Assembly (NCBI GenBank): GCA_964386865.1 | Contig: CAYLUN010000064.1 | Coordinates: forward strand, 1-32,491 | Direction of reading: 5' to 3' | Length of the DNA stretch: 32,491 nucleotides | Source of the DNA: CAYLUN01 sp964386865 | Lineage (GTDB): Bacteria; Verrucomicrobiota; Kiritimatiellia; RFP12; UBA1067 | Shown here: piece after piece, positions 24,102-32,491 of the stretch | Position numbering within the stretch: position 1 is the first letter of the stretch | Layout: each line of letters starts with the position of its first letter | Notes under the pieces: generated by a model | Databases searched by the model: none | The model's input: the letters and a program-made list of their open reading frames with translations, nothing else | Told to the model about the DNA's origin: nothing | Position numbers and translations under genes: made by a program

Positions 24102-25139
24102 TCACAGTAATCGTCGCGTTAGATTCATGTTGAGAGTGATCGCCAGTGCGGCGAGGGCTGCGCCCCAGAGCAGGAAGCCCACGAAATACTCGTCGTAACG
24201 CTCGTAGACTTGGCGGTCGATCTTGGTGGTCTCGAGGGTGTTGATCTCCTCCAGCGCGCTTTTGAGCCCGTCGTTGTCGCGCACGCTGAAATAGCGGCCG
24301 CTCGTTTTGGAGGCGATGGCTTTAAGCTGGGTCTCGTCGAACGACACGTCCGCGTAGGCGATGGTTTCTCGGCCGAACATGTCGCGGGCCCGGACGGGCG
24401 CGCGGCTGTTGGAGCCCACGCCGATCACGTAGACGCGGATGCCGACTTTGGCGGCCGCCTCGGCCGCCTGGTCGGGGGAGATGATGCCGGTGTTCGACTC
24501 GCCGTCGGAGAGCAGGATCGCGATGCGGGTCTTGGGCTCCGCGTCGGTGAGGCGGGCCACGCCTGTGGCGAGCCCGTCGCCGACTGCGGTGAGGGTCTCC
24601 TCCTGATCGACGGGGCGGCCCTGAGCGTCCGCTTGGGCACGCGGGATCTCGACGCCTTTGAGCACGTGGATGAGCGCGCGGTGGTCGGCGGTGAGGGGCG
24701 CGCGGGTGGAGGCGTAGCCGCCGAAGGTGACGAGCCCGATCAGGTCGTCGGGCCGGGCCTCCACGAATTTCGAGAACATGTCTTTAACGACGTCCAGCCG
24801 CGTCTGGTAAGGCTTGCCCGCGGGCGTGAGGTCGAGCGCTTCCATGGAGCCGGAGACGTCGACCACCATTCCGATGGCGATGGCGTTGACCGAGCGGCGT
24901 TCGCGGGCGAGGGTGCTGCGCGGGCGGGCGGCGGCGATGATCAGCAGGAGCGAGGCCAGAAGGAAGAGGGCCGGGAGCACGCGCGCGACACCTACGCGCC
25001 AGCCCGCGGTACGCGCCGGCAGGCGGGAGGCGGGCGCAAACAAGACGCCGGCGCGCCGGCCGGTGCGGTAGAGGCGCCAGGCGGCCGCCGCCCAGGGCAG
25101 CAGCAACAGAAACGCGAGCGGTGTGGCGAAGGAAAACAT
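24102..25139 (-). CDS. batA: BatA, vWA-domain membrane protein (345 aa)
   Basis: It has the standard BatA layout: an N-terminal helix pair (FATPLAFLLLLPWAAAA; VLPALFLLASLLLIIAA) and a vWA domain with MIDAS D94-x-S96-x-S98 (VVDVSGSM). Further conserved parts are GLVTFGGYASTRAPLT, the MIDAS threonine region ETLTAVGDGLATGVARL and ILLSDGESNTG. A final membrane helix is YFVGFLLWGAALAALAITL. Length is normal for the family. The leader to the ATG at 25139 is pyrimidine-rich (CUCCU repeats) and has no SD. It sits between the BatD-like gene and the inserted S23 gene. It is predicted to act in the periplasm while anchored in the inner membrane, in a MoxR-dependent complex. Confidence 0.9.
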   Translation of the reverse strand: MFSFATPLAFLLLLPWAAAAWRLYRTGRRAGVLFAPASRLPARTAGWRVGVARVLPALFLLASLLLIIAAARPRSTLARERRSVNAIAIGMVVDVSGSMEALDLTPAGKPYQTRLDVVKDMFSKFVEARPDDLIGLVTFGGYASTRAPLTADHRALIHVLKGVEIPRAQADAQGRPVDQEETLTAVGDGLATGVARLTDAEPKTRIAILLSDGESNTGIISPDQAAEAAAKVGIRVYVIGVGSNSRAPVRARDMFGRETIAYADVSFDETQLKAIASKTSGRYFSVRDNDGLKSALEEINTLETTKIDRQVYERYDEYFVGFLLWGAALAALAITLNMNLTRRLL

Positions 25140-25150
25140 CGGGGAAGGGA

Positions 25151-25171
25151 GGAGTTAGGAGTTAGGAGTTT
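25151..25171. repeat. Heptad array between the BatD-like gene and batA
   Basis: Three units on the plus strand (GGAGTTA, GGAGTTA, GGAGTTT). The upstream gene's TAA stop (25155-25157) is inside the first unit, so its protein ends in TPNS, as the S23 protein does. Confidence 0.85.
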
Positions 25172-26189
25172 GGGGAACCACATGCTGCGCGTCCGCGCAG
25201 ATGTAGGTGCGGGCTTTAGCGGTGGCGTCGTCGGTCATGGCGTGGGTCGCCTCCTGGCCCGCGAACTTCACGAGGTCGGCGGATTCGAGGAAGGTGCGGA
25301 GCTGGGCCAGAACCTCGGCCGTGAAAAGCGGGTGCCTGGACGCGGCGGCGAGGAATTCCTGCGTGGTCTGCTCCGGCGCGCGGATGCCGTGCGTGCGCTC
25401 GATGTAGCGGCGCACCACCATCGTCAGCTCAATGTAGAACTCTTTGTAGAGCCCTCGGCCAGGCAGGTTCCTGCCGAGCAGGCGCTGGAGCTCGGCCATG
25501 GCCCGCTCCACGGGGGACAGGCGGTATTCGCGGATGCGGCGCGAGAGCCGGGTGAGGCCGAAGAGCAGCGCGGCGAGCGCGGCCGCCCCCGCGAGCGCGG
25601 CGAAAACCCACAGGGCGACGGCTTTGGCCGTGGGCGGAATCCATTCGGGCGCGGGCGTGACTTCGGGGTCGCCGGTTACGGCCGTACGCTCGCCTTCGCC
25701 GGGGAAGACGACGGGCTTGGTGGCGAACGAGGCGCGCTGCTGCGGCGAGACGCGTGCGTCGAGGGCCTCGACGGCGAAGGGCGCGAGACGGTAGCGCTTG
25801 GCGGCTGGCTCGGGGGTGAGGCGCCAGCGAAAGACTTGGCGCTTGCGGCCGTTGGCCTCGACGGGCTCCGTGGCGAAGTCCTCGGCTGTGGTGAACCCAG
25901 AGAAGCGGTCTTGCAGGTTCGGCAGCGTGACCGACAGGTGGGAGGGGGCCTCGACCGTGAAGGTGAGCATCAGGTCTTCGGCGGGCTTGACCGCGTCAGG
26001 CGTGGCCTCCAGCGTGATCGACACGTCGCCGCTGGAGAGGTCGGCGGTGAAGGCGGCGAGGAGGTCAGCTGAAGGGGAAAGGAATAAGGCGGCGAGAAGG
26101 GCGACGCGCGACACGCGACTCGCGACCCGCGGGATGCCAAGCATTCCGCTGATCGCTGGTCGAGCGTCGTAAGTCCTGCGTACCATCAT
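25155..26189 (-). CDS. BatD-like / DUF4381-like membrane protein of the MoxR operon (344 aa)
   Basis: The frame is open to 26306, but that part overlaps the DUF58 gene in another frame. ATG codons at 26189 and 26186 lie 1 nt after the upstream TGA (26193-26191) and are the likely start. A signal peptide follows (ALLAALFLSPSADLLAAF), with residues 19-30 encoded by a heptad array. Next is a beta-sandwich (DVSITLEATPDAVKPAEDLM), a membrane helix at about 188-213 (AVALWVFAALAGAAALAALL), and a cytoplasmic helical part (LYKEFYIELTMVVRRYIERT, HGIRAPEQTTQEFLAAA). The same arrangement occurs in MoxR/Bat loci of Planctomycetes and relatives, between the DUF58 and BatA genes. A membrane role in the vWA complex is inferred from context. 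Confidence 0.75.
   Translation of the reverse strand: MMVRRTYDARPAISGMLGIPRVASRVSRVALLAALFLSPSADLLAAFTADLSSGDVSITLEATPDAVKPAEDLMLTFTVEAPSHLSVTLPNLQDRFSGFTTAEDFATEPVEANGRKRQVFRWRLTPEPAAKRYRLAPFAVEALDARVSPQQRASFATKPVVFPGEGERTAVTGDPEVTPAPEWIPPTAKAVALWVFAALAGAAALAALLFGLTRLSRRIREYRLSPVERAMAELQRLLGRNLPGRGLYKEFYIELTMVVRRYIERTHGIRAPEQTTQEFLAAASRHPLFTAEVLAQLRTFLESADLVKFAGQEATHAMTDDATAKARTYICADAQHVVPQTPNS
26101..26182. repeat. Mirrored heptad array in the BatD-like gene N-terminus
   Basis: The left half (26101-26135) has units GCGACGC, GCGACAC, GCGACTC, GCGACCC, GCGGGAT. The right half (26155-26182) has GCTGGTC, GAGCGTC, GTAAGTC, CTGCGTA in the opposite orientation. GACTCGCGACC is shared with the array at 1201-1264. 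The whole tract is translated in frame as part of the signal region. Confidence 0.7.
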
Positions 26190-26190
26190 G

Positions 26191-27072
26191 TCAGTGCTTC
26201 CTCGCGCGGCGGCGGAACAACGCGCGCACATCGTCGATGTAGGGGCGGCTGGTGGAGAGCGAGATGGTGTCGATGCCGGTTCGCTTGAGGAAGCGGGTGA
26301 GGGCATCGCTCTCGCGAGCGGCGTTGGCCTGGAAGGCGCCGCGCACGGCCGACGAAGCCGTGTCGACCAGAAGCAGCTCGCCGGATTCGGGATCTTGCAG
26401 CTCGATCAGCCCGACGTTGGGGAGGGCGAACTCGCAGGGGTCTGAGATGGGGCAGGCGATGACGTCGTGATGGCGCGCGGTGACGCGCAGCTCCTTCTCG
26501 TAGCCGGCGTCCTGGAAGTCGGAGACGAGGAACACGACGGCCTTGCGCTTCTGCACGTTGTTGAGGAAGCGCAGCGCGGCGGAGATGTCCGTGCCCTCGC
26601 GCGTCTCGTCGGCCGCGAGCACGTCGCGTACGAGCCGCATGACGGCGGTGCGGCCTTTGCGCGGCGGGATCGACTTGAGGATGCGGTCGCTGAAGAGGAT
26701 CAGCCCGATCTTGTCCTGGTTGCGGATTGCAGTCATGGCCAGCAGGCAGGTGATCTCGGCCGCGAGCTCCGATTTCGAGCGCGCGCCGGAGCCGAAGATC
26801 TGCGACCCCGAGACGTCCACAAGGAAGATGACCGTGAGCTCGCGCTCCTCGGAGAAGCGCTTGACGTGCGGCGAGCCCGTGCGGGCGGTGACGTTCCAGT
26901 CGATGGAGCGCACGTCGTCGCCCGGCACATAGGGCCGCACCTCGTCGAATTCCACGCCCTGGCCCTTGAAGACCGAGTGGTAGTCGCCGGTGAGGCGGTC
27001 GTCGATGAGGTGCGAGGTGAGGATCTTGATCTTCCCCACCTGCTTCATCAGTTCTGTCGTGTCGATGGACAT
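26191..27072 (-). CDS. DUF58 vWA-like protein of the MoxR system (293 aa)
   Basis: It shows the DUF58 hallmark EFDEVRPYVPGDDVRSIDWN followed by the vWA-like core ELTVIFLVDVSGSQ (D86, S88, S90). A further conserved stretch is KAVVFLVSDFQDAGYEKEL. No signal peptide or membrane helix is seen, so it is predicted cytoplasmic. The ATG at 27072 lies 8 nt after the MoxR stop, and the gene ends 1 nt before the next start, so expression is tightly linked. DUF58 proteins are near-constant partners of MoxR ATPases and are thought to be handled by them. The molecular action is not established. Confidence 0.92.
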   Translation of the reverse strand: MSIDTTELMKQVGKIKILTSHLIDDRLTGDYHSVFKGQGVEFDEVRPYVPGDDVRSIDWNVTARTGSPHVKRFSEERELTVIFLVDVSGSQIFGSGARSKSELAAEITCLLAMTAIRNQDKIGLILFSDRILKSIPPRKGRTAVMRLVRDVLAADETREGTDISAALRFLNNVQKRKAVVFLVSDFQDAGYEKELRVTARHHDVIACPISDPCEFALPNVGLIELQDPESGELLLVDTASSAVRGAFQANAARESDALTRFLKRTGIDTISLSTSRPYIDDVRALFRRRARKH

Positions 27073-27080
27073 TTACTCGC

Positions 27081-28064
<984 letters not shown>

Positions 28065-28074
28065 AGTGGGAAGG

Positions 28075-28109
28075 AGGCGTTAGGGTTTAGGAGTTGCGGG
28101 TTGGGGCGA
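28075..28109. repeat. Heptad array upstream of moxR
   Basis: Five units on the plus strand (AGGCGTT, AGGGTTT, AGGAGTT, GCGGGTT, GGGGCGA). They form the pyrimidine-rich leader of the MoxR gene in the same orientation as 23620-23647 and 25151-25171. Confidence 0.75.
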
Positions 28110-28131
28110 CCCGAAACGGCCGGCCGACGTG

Positions 28132-28176
28132 AATCGGCGCGAGTCGAATCGGGTCGAGTCGGGTCGACTCAGGTCG
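28132..28176. repeat. Pentamer array at the DUF4340 stop codon
   Basis: About nine 5-nt units of the form NNTCG on the plus strand (AATCG, GCGCG, AGTCG, AATCG, GGTCG, AGTCG, GGTCG, ACTCA, GGTCG). The stop codon of the DUF4340 gene (28169-28171) falls in the ACTCA unit. With the heptads at 28075-28109 it fills nearly all of this 104-bp gap. Confidence 0.7.
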
Positions 28177-29248
28177 TGCCCTTCTTGTCGTCCGCCTTCT
28201 CGTCGTCTTTCTTGGGCTCTTCTTTGGCTTTGACGAGGTCGGCGCGGCGCTTGGTCATGTTTTCCGCGTTGTAGGCGGGGATGACATACGTCCACTTGCC
28301 GGCTTTGGCGTTGAAGGCTTCGGCCTTCTTGGCCAGCGCGGCGTTCTCGGTGGCGTTTGTCCCGACTGGCGAGAAGCTGGCGCTGATCTTGAAGTAACGG
28401 TCCGTGCCTGCGGCGACGGCTGAGCCGACCCTTGCCGTGTAGGCCTCGCCGCTCTTCAGCGCGACCTGATAAACGGAGCCGGTGGTCATGCCGAGCTGCT
28501 CGTCGGTCAGGGCGGGGTCAGCCACACTTGTGAAGTTCAGGTAGCTGAGCGCCGACTCGAGGCTGTAGCCCTTGGAGGCGTCCAGCTCCTCTTTGTCGCC
28601 GAGGCCTTCGAGCGCCCACGCGCCGTCCTTCTTCGAGAGCTTGACGGTCTGGCCTGCGCCGGCGAGCGTGACGCCCGTGATGTCCGCCGCGGGCACCGTG
28701 CAGATCTGGGTCTCGGTCCAGCTCTTCGGGTCGCCGTCAAAGGCGTCCAGCGTCTCCTTGACGAGGTAGACCGCGTCGCTGCCGGCGGCCGAGACATAAC
28801 GTCCGTCCGGGTAGCCGTCGCCACCGCCCATCTGCTCCATCGCTTCCGCTGCTTTGCGCAGGTGCTTCTCGCCGAGGCGCAGCGTGGCCAGCGACTTGCC
28901 CGAGGCGTTCTGGAGATCCACCAGCGCGGGGTTATCAAGCTTCTTACCGGCGGCGACGTGGCCGATCTTCAGGTCTTTGAGCTTGAGCAGATTCTCGCGG
29001 ATCTTCGCGATGTCGGCGGGGTAGCCGAAAAGCGAGCGGATGACCCAGCCGCCGTCGGCGCTTTCGAGGATCAGCTTCTTCTCGCCGCCGATCTCGAGCT
29101 TCTGGATGTCGCTGAGGTCGATGGCGCTCAGAACCGGCTTGCCGACGAGCGACGGTGTTTTGACCTTCTTGCTGGTGGTGCTGACGTAGGCCAGCCCGCC
29201 CAGCACGGCGGCGGTGACAGCGAGCGAAATAAGTCTGTTGTTGGTCAT
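28169..29248 (-). CDS. DUF4340-domain membrane-anchored protein (359 aa)
   Basis: The open frame reaches 29614, but that part is a shadow of the GldG gene. MTNNRLISLAVTAAVLGGLAYV at 29248 with GGAGG about 10 nt upstream defines the start. The N-terminal helix is a membrane anchor. Then follow DUF4340-type beta segments: DLSDIQKLEIGGEKKLILES, GGWVIRSLFGYPADIAKI, KIGHVAAGKKLDN, VYLVKETLDAFDGDPKSW and WALEGLGDKEELDASKGYSL. The C-terminus is a charged Lys/Glu/Asp tail. DUF4340 genes usually sit beside GldG-like ABC subunits, as here. It is predicted to face the periplasm and work with the ABC system. The biochemical role is unknown. Confidence 0.85.
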   Translation of the reverse strand: MTNNRLISLAVTAAVLGGLAYVSTTSKKVKTPSLVGKPVLSAIDLSDIQKLEIGGEKKLILESADGGWVIRSLFGYPADIAKIRENLLKLKDLKIGHVAAGKKLDNPALVDLQNASGKSLATLRLGEKHLRKAAEAMEQMGGGDGYPDGRYVSAAGSDAVYLVKETLDAFDGDPKSWTETQICTVPAADITGVTLAGAGQTVKLSKKDGAWALEGLGDKEELDASKGYSLESALSYLNFTSVADPALTDEQLGMTTGSVYQVALKSGEAYTARVGSAVAAGTDRYFKISASFSPVGTNATENAALAKKAEAFNAKAGKWTYVIPAYNAENMTKRRADLVKAKEEPKKDDEKADDKKGTT

Positions 29249-29275
29249 GTGCGAAAAACCTCCATGGTGATGAGA

Positions 29276-29299
29276 GGGGCGGACACGCAGAGCCGCCCC
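29276..29299 (-). promoter_or_regulatory. GC hairpin between the GldG-like and DUF4340 genes
   Basis: GGGGCGG (29276-29282) and CCGCCCC (29293-29299) form a 7-bp stem with a 10-nt loop, 11 nt after the upstream TAA. No T-run follows, so it is more likely an mRNA-processing or stability hairpin than a terminator. Confidence 0.4.
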
Positions 29300-29310
29300 G
29301 ACGTGCGAGT

Positions 29311-31206
29311 TTAGCGTTTCTTGCGTTGGACGCCGCGGTAGATGCCGAAGCCGATGACGAACAAGGGGATGAGGGCGATGTTGACGACTTTGAGCGTGAG
29401 GCCCAGGCGCTCGATCTCGCCGTTCAGGTTCTTGCGCACATCCTTGAGCTTCGCGCGCGTGTCGGCTTGCGTCTTGCGGAACTGCTCGATCTCGGCCTGC
29501 TGCTCCTTGGAGAGGATCATGCGCTCGGTGCCGGTCTTCTTCTGCTGCAGCTCGCTGAGGCGCTGCTGCGTCTCCTGCAGGGTCTTCTCCAGGTCCTCCT
29601 CCTGCGCCTGCCACTTCTTCATGGCCTCGACCTCGAGGGCGTCAACCTTGTCGAACGGGCGGTTGAACTGGCCGCGCGAGCGCACGCCGATCAGCTCTTC
29701 GCGGCCGGCGTACTGCTCGACGACGTTCCCGAAGAGTGTCAGGTTGTCGTTGATTGGCTGGGCGACGTTGCCGAACAGCGTGTTCATGGACTGCACGCAG
29801 AAGCGGTCGTTCAGGAAGTCGGTGTCGCCGAAGATCAGGACCGTGCCGGTGCCGGAGGTCAGGAGGTTCGGGGCGGCGTTGGTGGCCGCGCCGTCCACGC
29901 CGTTCGGGAAGGCGGTTTTGAAGGTGCCCTGCAGGCGGGCGGCGAGCACGCGCTGGGCGCCGTCCGGCTTGAGCTGCGAGCGCATCGCGCTCATGCCGAA
30001 CTGGGCGTTCATCTGGTCGACCAGGCAGGCGTTGTCCTTCGAGGTCGTGATGAGCGGCGTGAAGGCGATCTCCTTCGGCGTGTTGGCCGAGAGCGCGCCC
30101 GCGAAGGGCATCATGAGCTGCGAGAGCTGGGCGGTCAGGAGGTCGCCCTTGGGCAGGTTGGCTGCCGTGAGGGAGAGGAACGCGGGATTGTCTTCGACGC
30201 TTCCGTTGCCGCTGTTAAGCTTGGTGGCGCAGCTCAGGTCGGCGACGACCTTGGCCGTGTCGAACGCGACCCCCCAGGCCTCGAAGAGCTTGCCCAGCGT
30301 GGAGGGGCCGGCTTGGCCGCCCCCGCCCATCTGCATCATCATGGGGTTTTGCTGCTGGTTGGCCTCGAAGTCCGCCACGCTGAAGGGGTCGACGCAGACG
30401 ATGAGCCGGCCGCCGCGCAGGACGAACTGGTCCAGCGCGAAGAGCGTCTTGTCGGACAGGTCCTTCGGGTGGATCACGATCAGCGTCTTGATGTCGGCGT
30501 CGACCTCTTCGGCGTCGGCCTTGATCTCGCGCACGGTGTAGTCCTTTCGGAGTTCCTGAAACGCCATCCAGCCTTGGTTCTGCGGCTGGCGGCGGCGCTG
30601 CATCATCATCATCGGGTTCTGAGCCTCGCCGAGCACGCTGAGGCTGCTCAGCACGCCGAGCACCGGCTTCTCGGGCCACGCCACGCGCGTGATGAGGCGG
30701 GTGAGGTCGTACTCGAGGGTCGCCTCGGTGCGCGGATTGAGGCCCGGGATGGCCTGCTGGCTGTCGCCGCTGACCGCGACGAGGCCGAGGTAGACGGGCT
30801 GTCCGAACATGGAGGTCTGCTGCGGCTCCACGCCGTAGCGCTGCGCCCACTCCTCGGGATCCGAGTCGGGCTTCGGGTCGTACGCTTCGAGCGAGATGCG
30901 CCCCTTGCCGGCGATCTCGTACTCCTTCAGCAGGTCTTGAACCTGGCCGGCGTACGTCTTGAGGCTGATCGGCATCTCCGACGCGCTCTGGCTGAAGTAG
31001 AATTTCAGCACCACGTCGTTCGGCAGTTTGCCAAGGATGTCTTTCGACCCAGCGGACAGGGTGTACAGCTTCTCGGCGGTGAGGTCCGCGCGGAGGCGCA
31101 GGTTGGCGACGATGACGTTCGCCGCGCCGATGATGGCCAGCAGGAGCACGAGGCCGGCCGCGCCGGTGGTGACGCGGGAGAAGGTCTTGTTGGTTTTGTC
31201 AGACAT
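29311..31206 (-). CDS. gldG: GldG-like ABC-transport auxiliary subunit (631 aa)
   Basis: The ATG at 31206 has AGGAA 7 nt upstream. A TTG 18 nt earlier is less likely. An N-terminal membrane helix (GAAGLVLLLAIIGAANVIVA) leads to the ABC_transp_aux domain (LYTLSAGSKDILGKLPNDVV, LKFYFSQSASEMP). Further parts are KPVLGVLSSLSV, TLIVIHPKDLSDKTLFALDQ, FVLRGGRLIVCVDPF and VLIFGDTDFLNDRF. A coiled coil (EDLEKTLQETQQRLSELQQK) and a C-terminal helix (IALIPLFVIGFGIYRGVQR) complete it. QNPMMM occurs twice in loops near residues 198 and 287. GldG works with GldF and GldA as an ABC complex in Bacteroidetes gliding, but relatives are widespread in non-gliding bacteria. An envelope role here is inferred. Confidence 0.88.
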   Translation of the reverse strand: MSDKTNKTFSRVTTGAAGLVLLLAIIGAANVIVANLRLRADLTAEKLYTLSAGSKDILGKLPNDVVLKFYFSQSASEMPISLKTYAGQVQDLLKEYEIAGKGRISLEAYDPKPDSDPEEWAQRYGVEPQQTSMFGQPVYLGLVAVSGDSQQAIPGLNPRTEATLEYDLTRLITRVAWPEKPVLGVLSSLSVLGEAQNPMMMMQRRRQPQNQGWMAFQELRKDYTVREIKADAEEVDADIKTLIVIHPKDLSDKTLFALDQFVLRGGRLIVCVDPFSVADFEANQQQNPMMMQMGGGGQAGPSTLGKLFEAWGVAFDTAKVVADLSCATKLNSGNGSVEDNPAFLSLTAANLPKGDLLTAQLSQLMMPFAGALSANTPKEIAFTPLITTSKDNACLVDQMNAQFGMSAMRSQLKPDGAQRVLAARLQGTFKTAFPNGVDGAATNAAPNLLTSGTGTVLIFGDTDFLNDRFCVQSMNTLFGNVAQPINDNLTLFGNVVEQYAGREELIGVRSRGQFNRPFDKVDALEVEAMKKWQAQEEDLEKTLQETQQRLSELQQKKTGTERMILSKEQQAEIEQFRKTQADTRAKLKDVRKNLNGEIERLGLTLKVVNIALIPLFVIGFGIYRGVQRKKR

Positions 31207-31230
31207 GACAGAGTTCCTTTCCAAAAGGGC

Positions 31231-31977
31231 TTAGGACGCCTTGCGGTTATCGGTGACCACGTGCGCGGCGGCCAGCATAAAGACCATGACGCCGGCGTAG
31301 TAGGCGACGTCGTAGAAGTCGATGACGCCGCGGCGCAGCGAGTCGAAGTGCTGCATCAGGCTGCACGAGGCGACGGCGTTGACGACGGAGGCGGGGACGC
31401 CCCACTGGGCGACCGCGTTGATCACGGGGTCGAACCCGATGATCAGGAGGAAGAGGCTAATCGCCAGCGCGATCACGAAGCCGATGACCTGGCTGCGCGA
31501 GAGCGCGGAGGCGAAGACGCCGACAGCCACACACGCACCGGCCAGCAGGAGCGAGCCGAGGTAGCCGCAGAAGATGGCGCCGTAGTCGGGGTTGCCGAGC
31601 CAGCCTGCGGTCGCGACGACCGGGAAGGTCAGGGCGAGCGCGATGCCGATGAAAGCCCAGGCGGCGAGGAACTTGCCGACCAGCGCCTCGACCAGCGTGA
31701 TCGGGAGCGTCAGCAGCAGCTCGATCGTTCCGTTGCGGCGCTCCTCTGCCCAGAGGCCCATGGTCGCGGCGGGAACCAGCAGCAGGTAGACCCAGGGATG
31801 CCAGAAGAAGAACGGCGTCAGGTTGGCCTGGCGGCGCTCGTAAAACATGGTGACCCCGAAGGTGAGGAAGCCGATCAGCACGAGGAAGGCCACGAGGAAG
31901 ACGTACGCCACCGGCGAGTCGAAGTAGGATCGGAACTCGCGCTGAAAAATCGTTTTGATGTTCTTCAGGTTAGACAT
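31231..31977 (-). CDS. ABC-2 type permease, GldF-like (248 aa)
   Basis: The ATG at 31977 has GGAGG 9 nt upstream and overlaps the end of the ATPase gene by 8 nt. The protein has about six membrane helices (SPVAYVFLVAFLVLIGFLTF, FFFWHPWVYLLLVPAATMGL, AWAFIGIALALTFPVVATAG, LGSLLLAGACVAVGVFASAL, VIGFVIALAISLFLLIIGF, AYYAGVMVFMLAAAHVV) and the ABC-2 motif WAEERRNGTIELLLTLPIT. It forms the membrane channel of the ABC complex with the neighbouring ATPase and the GldG-like subunit. The substrate is unknown. Confidence 0.9.
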   Translation of the reverse strand: MSNLKNIKTIFQREFRSYFDSPVAYVFLVAFLVLIGFLTFGVTMFYERRQANLTPFFFWHPWVYLLLVPAATMGLWAEERRNGTIELLLTLPITLVEALVGKFLAAWAFIGIALALTFPVVATAGWLGNPDYGAIFCGYLGSLLLAGACVAVGVFASALSRSQVIGFVIALAISLFLLIIGFDPVINAVAQWGVPASVVNAVASCSLMQHFDSLRRGVIDFYDVAYYAGVMVFMLAAAHVVTDNRKAS

Positions 31978-32491
31978 GTTTCTCAACCTCCGTCATGGTC
32001 AGGTTACGGAACACCACGTCGAGGCGTCCCTGCGGGTCCATGGCACACAGCTCGGCGGGCGTGCCGTTGGCGACCACGGTGCCGCCGGAAATCACGATCG
32101 CTCGCGTGCACACGGCGTCGACCTCCTCCAGGATGTGGGTGGAGACGATGATCGCCTTGTCGGCGGCCATCTCCTTGATCATCTGGCGGACCACGAACTT
32201 CTGGTTCGGGTCGAGCCCGTCCGTGGGCTCGTCCATGATGAGCACCTGGGGGTCATGCAGGATCGCCTGGGCGAAGCAGGTACGCTGGCGGTAACCCTTG
32301 GAGAGCGTCTCGATGGTCTGCTTGCGAACGGTCTCCAGGCGGCTCTTGACGATGGCCGCTTCGACCTTATCCTTGAGGGACTGGCCCTCCAGCCCGCGCA
32401 CCCGGCCGATGAAAGTGAGAAAATCTGTCACAGTCATGGTGTGATAACTTGGCGCATTCTCGGGCAGGTAGCCGATGCAGCGCTTGGCCGC
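31970..32491 (-). CDS. ABC transporter ATPase, GldA/ABC-2 type, 5' end outside window
   Basis: The frame continues past the first in-window Met to the edge (AAKRCIGYLPENAPSYHTM), so the N-terminus and Walker A are missing. Present are the ABC-2 ATPase signature YLPENAPSY...MTV, the C-loop ETLSKGYRQR, Walker B VLIMDEPTDGLDPNQ, the H-loop STHILEEVDAVCTRAIV and the C-terminal regulatory-type tail. The stop is TAA at 31972-31970, inside the permease start. It powers the permease at 31231-31977 from the cytoplasmic side. It is the first visible gene of the operon, whose promoter must lie upstream of the window. Confidence 0.92.
   Translation of the reverse strand, partial: AAKRCIGYLPENAPSYHTMTVTDFLTFIGRVRGLEGQSLKDKVEAAIVKSRLETVRKQTIETLSKGYRQRTCFAQAILHDPQVLIMDEPTDGLDPNQKFVVRQMIKEMAADKAIIVSTHILEEVDAVCTRAIVISGGTVVANGTPAELCAMDPQGRLDVVFRNLTMTEVEKHV

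Noticed and set aside
29249..29614. Extension of the DUF4340 gene to 29614
   Set aside because: The extra 122 residues are a frame-shifted reading of the GldG-like gene. An SD and a membrane anchor mark the start at 29248.
29326..32151. 941-aa open frame on the plus strand
   Set aside because: Lies exactly opposite the GldG-like, permease and ATPase genes, whose motifs are clear. The composition is Leu/Val/Glu/Arg-rich and non-domain-like.

Overview
This 32.5-kb, GC-rich window is almost entirely coding, and every gene I can support lies on the minus strand, so transcription runs from position 32491 towards 1. The longest plus-strand open frames are antisense shadows. The mix of genes suggests the PVC superphylum, most likely Kiritimatiellota, Lentisphaerota or a related Verrucomicrobiota lineage. 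The clues are secreted sialidase-fold proteins, a LamG plus autotransporter-repeat protein, a lamin-tail/CotH surface protein, and a MoxR/Bat operon joined to a Gld-type ABC system. That taxonomic call is inference, because no rRNA is present.

Region 1 (32491 to 16873) is one long operon for an envelope-maintenance system. In transcription order it encodes: an ABC ATPase (5' end outside the window), an ABC-2 permease, a GldG-like subunit, a DUF4340 lipoprotein-like subunit, a MoxR AAA+ ATPase, a DUF58 protein, a BatD-like membrane protein, BatA, a small four-helix-bundle (S23/IVP) protein, a BatB-BatC fusion, BatD, a BatE-like TPR protein, and a BatD/SH3 hybrid. Most genes overlap or nearly touch. 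The exceptions are junctions filled with short tandem arrays, mostly of 7-nt period.

Region 2 (16872 to 11981) is a single 1608-residue secreted modular protein (lamin-tail, PA14-like, chitobiase-C-like, CotH, galactose-binding-like, second lamin-tail) with its own good promoter.

Region 3 (11980 to 1) is a secreted carbohydrate locus. A GH32-like five-bladed propeller protein is coupled by an ATGA overlap to a collapsed 142-aa sialidase remnant. A strong promoter (TTGACA-17-TTTAAT) then leads into a 1740-aa LamG/beta-strand-repeat protein, a tandem double sialidase, and a further sialidase-fold protein cut by the window edge. Three of these proteins share an unrecognised domain of about 110 residues, N-terminal in two and C-terminal in one.

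The most unusual feature is a family of short-period arrays at gene junctions. Heptads near RACTCCT dominate, with 5-, 8- and 10-nt relatives. They occur inside N-terminal coding sequence, supply stop codons and one Shine-Dalgarno site, form mirrored (inverted) pairs, and in one case flank the S23 gene as it sits between batA and batB, like the ends of a small mobile cassette.
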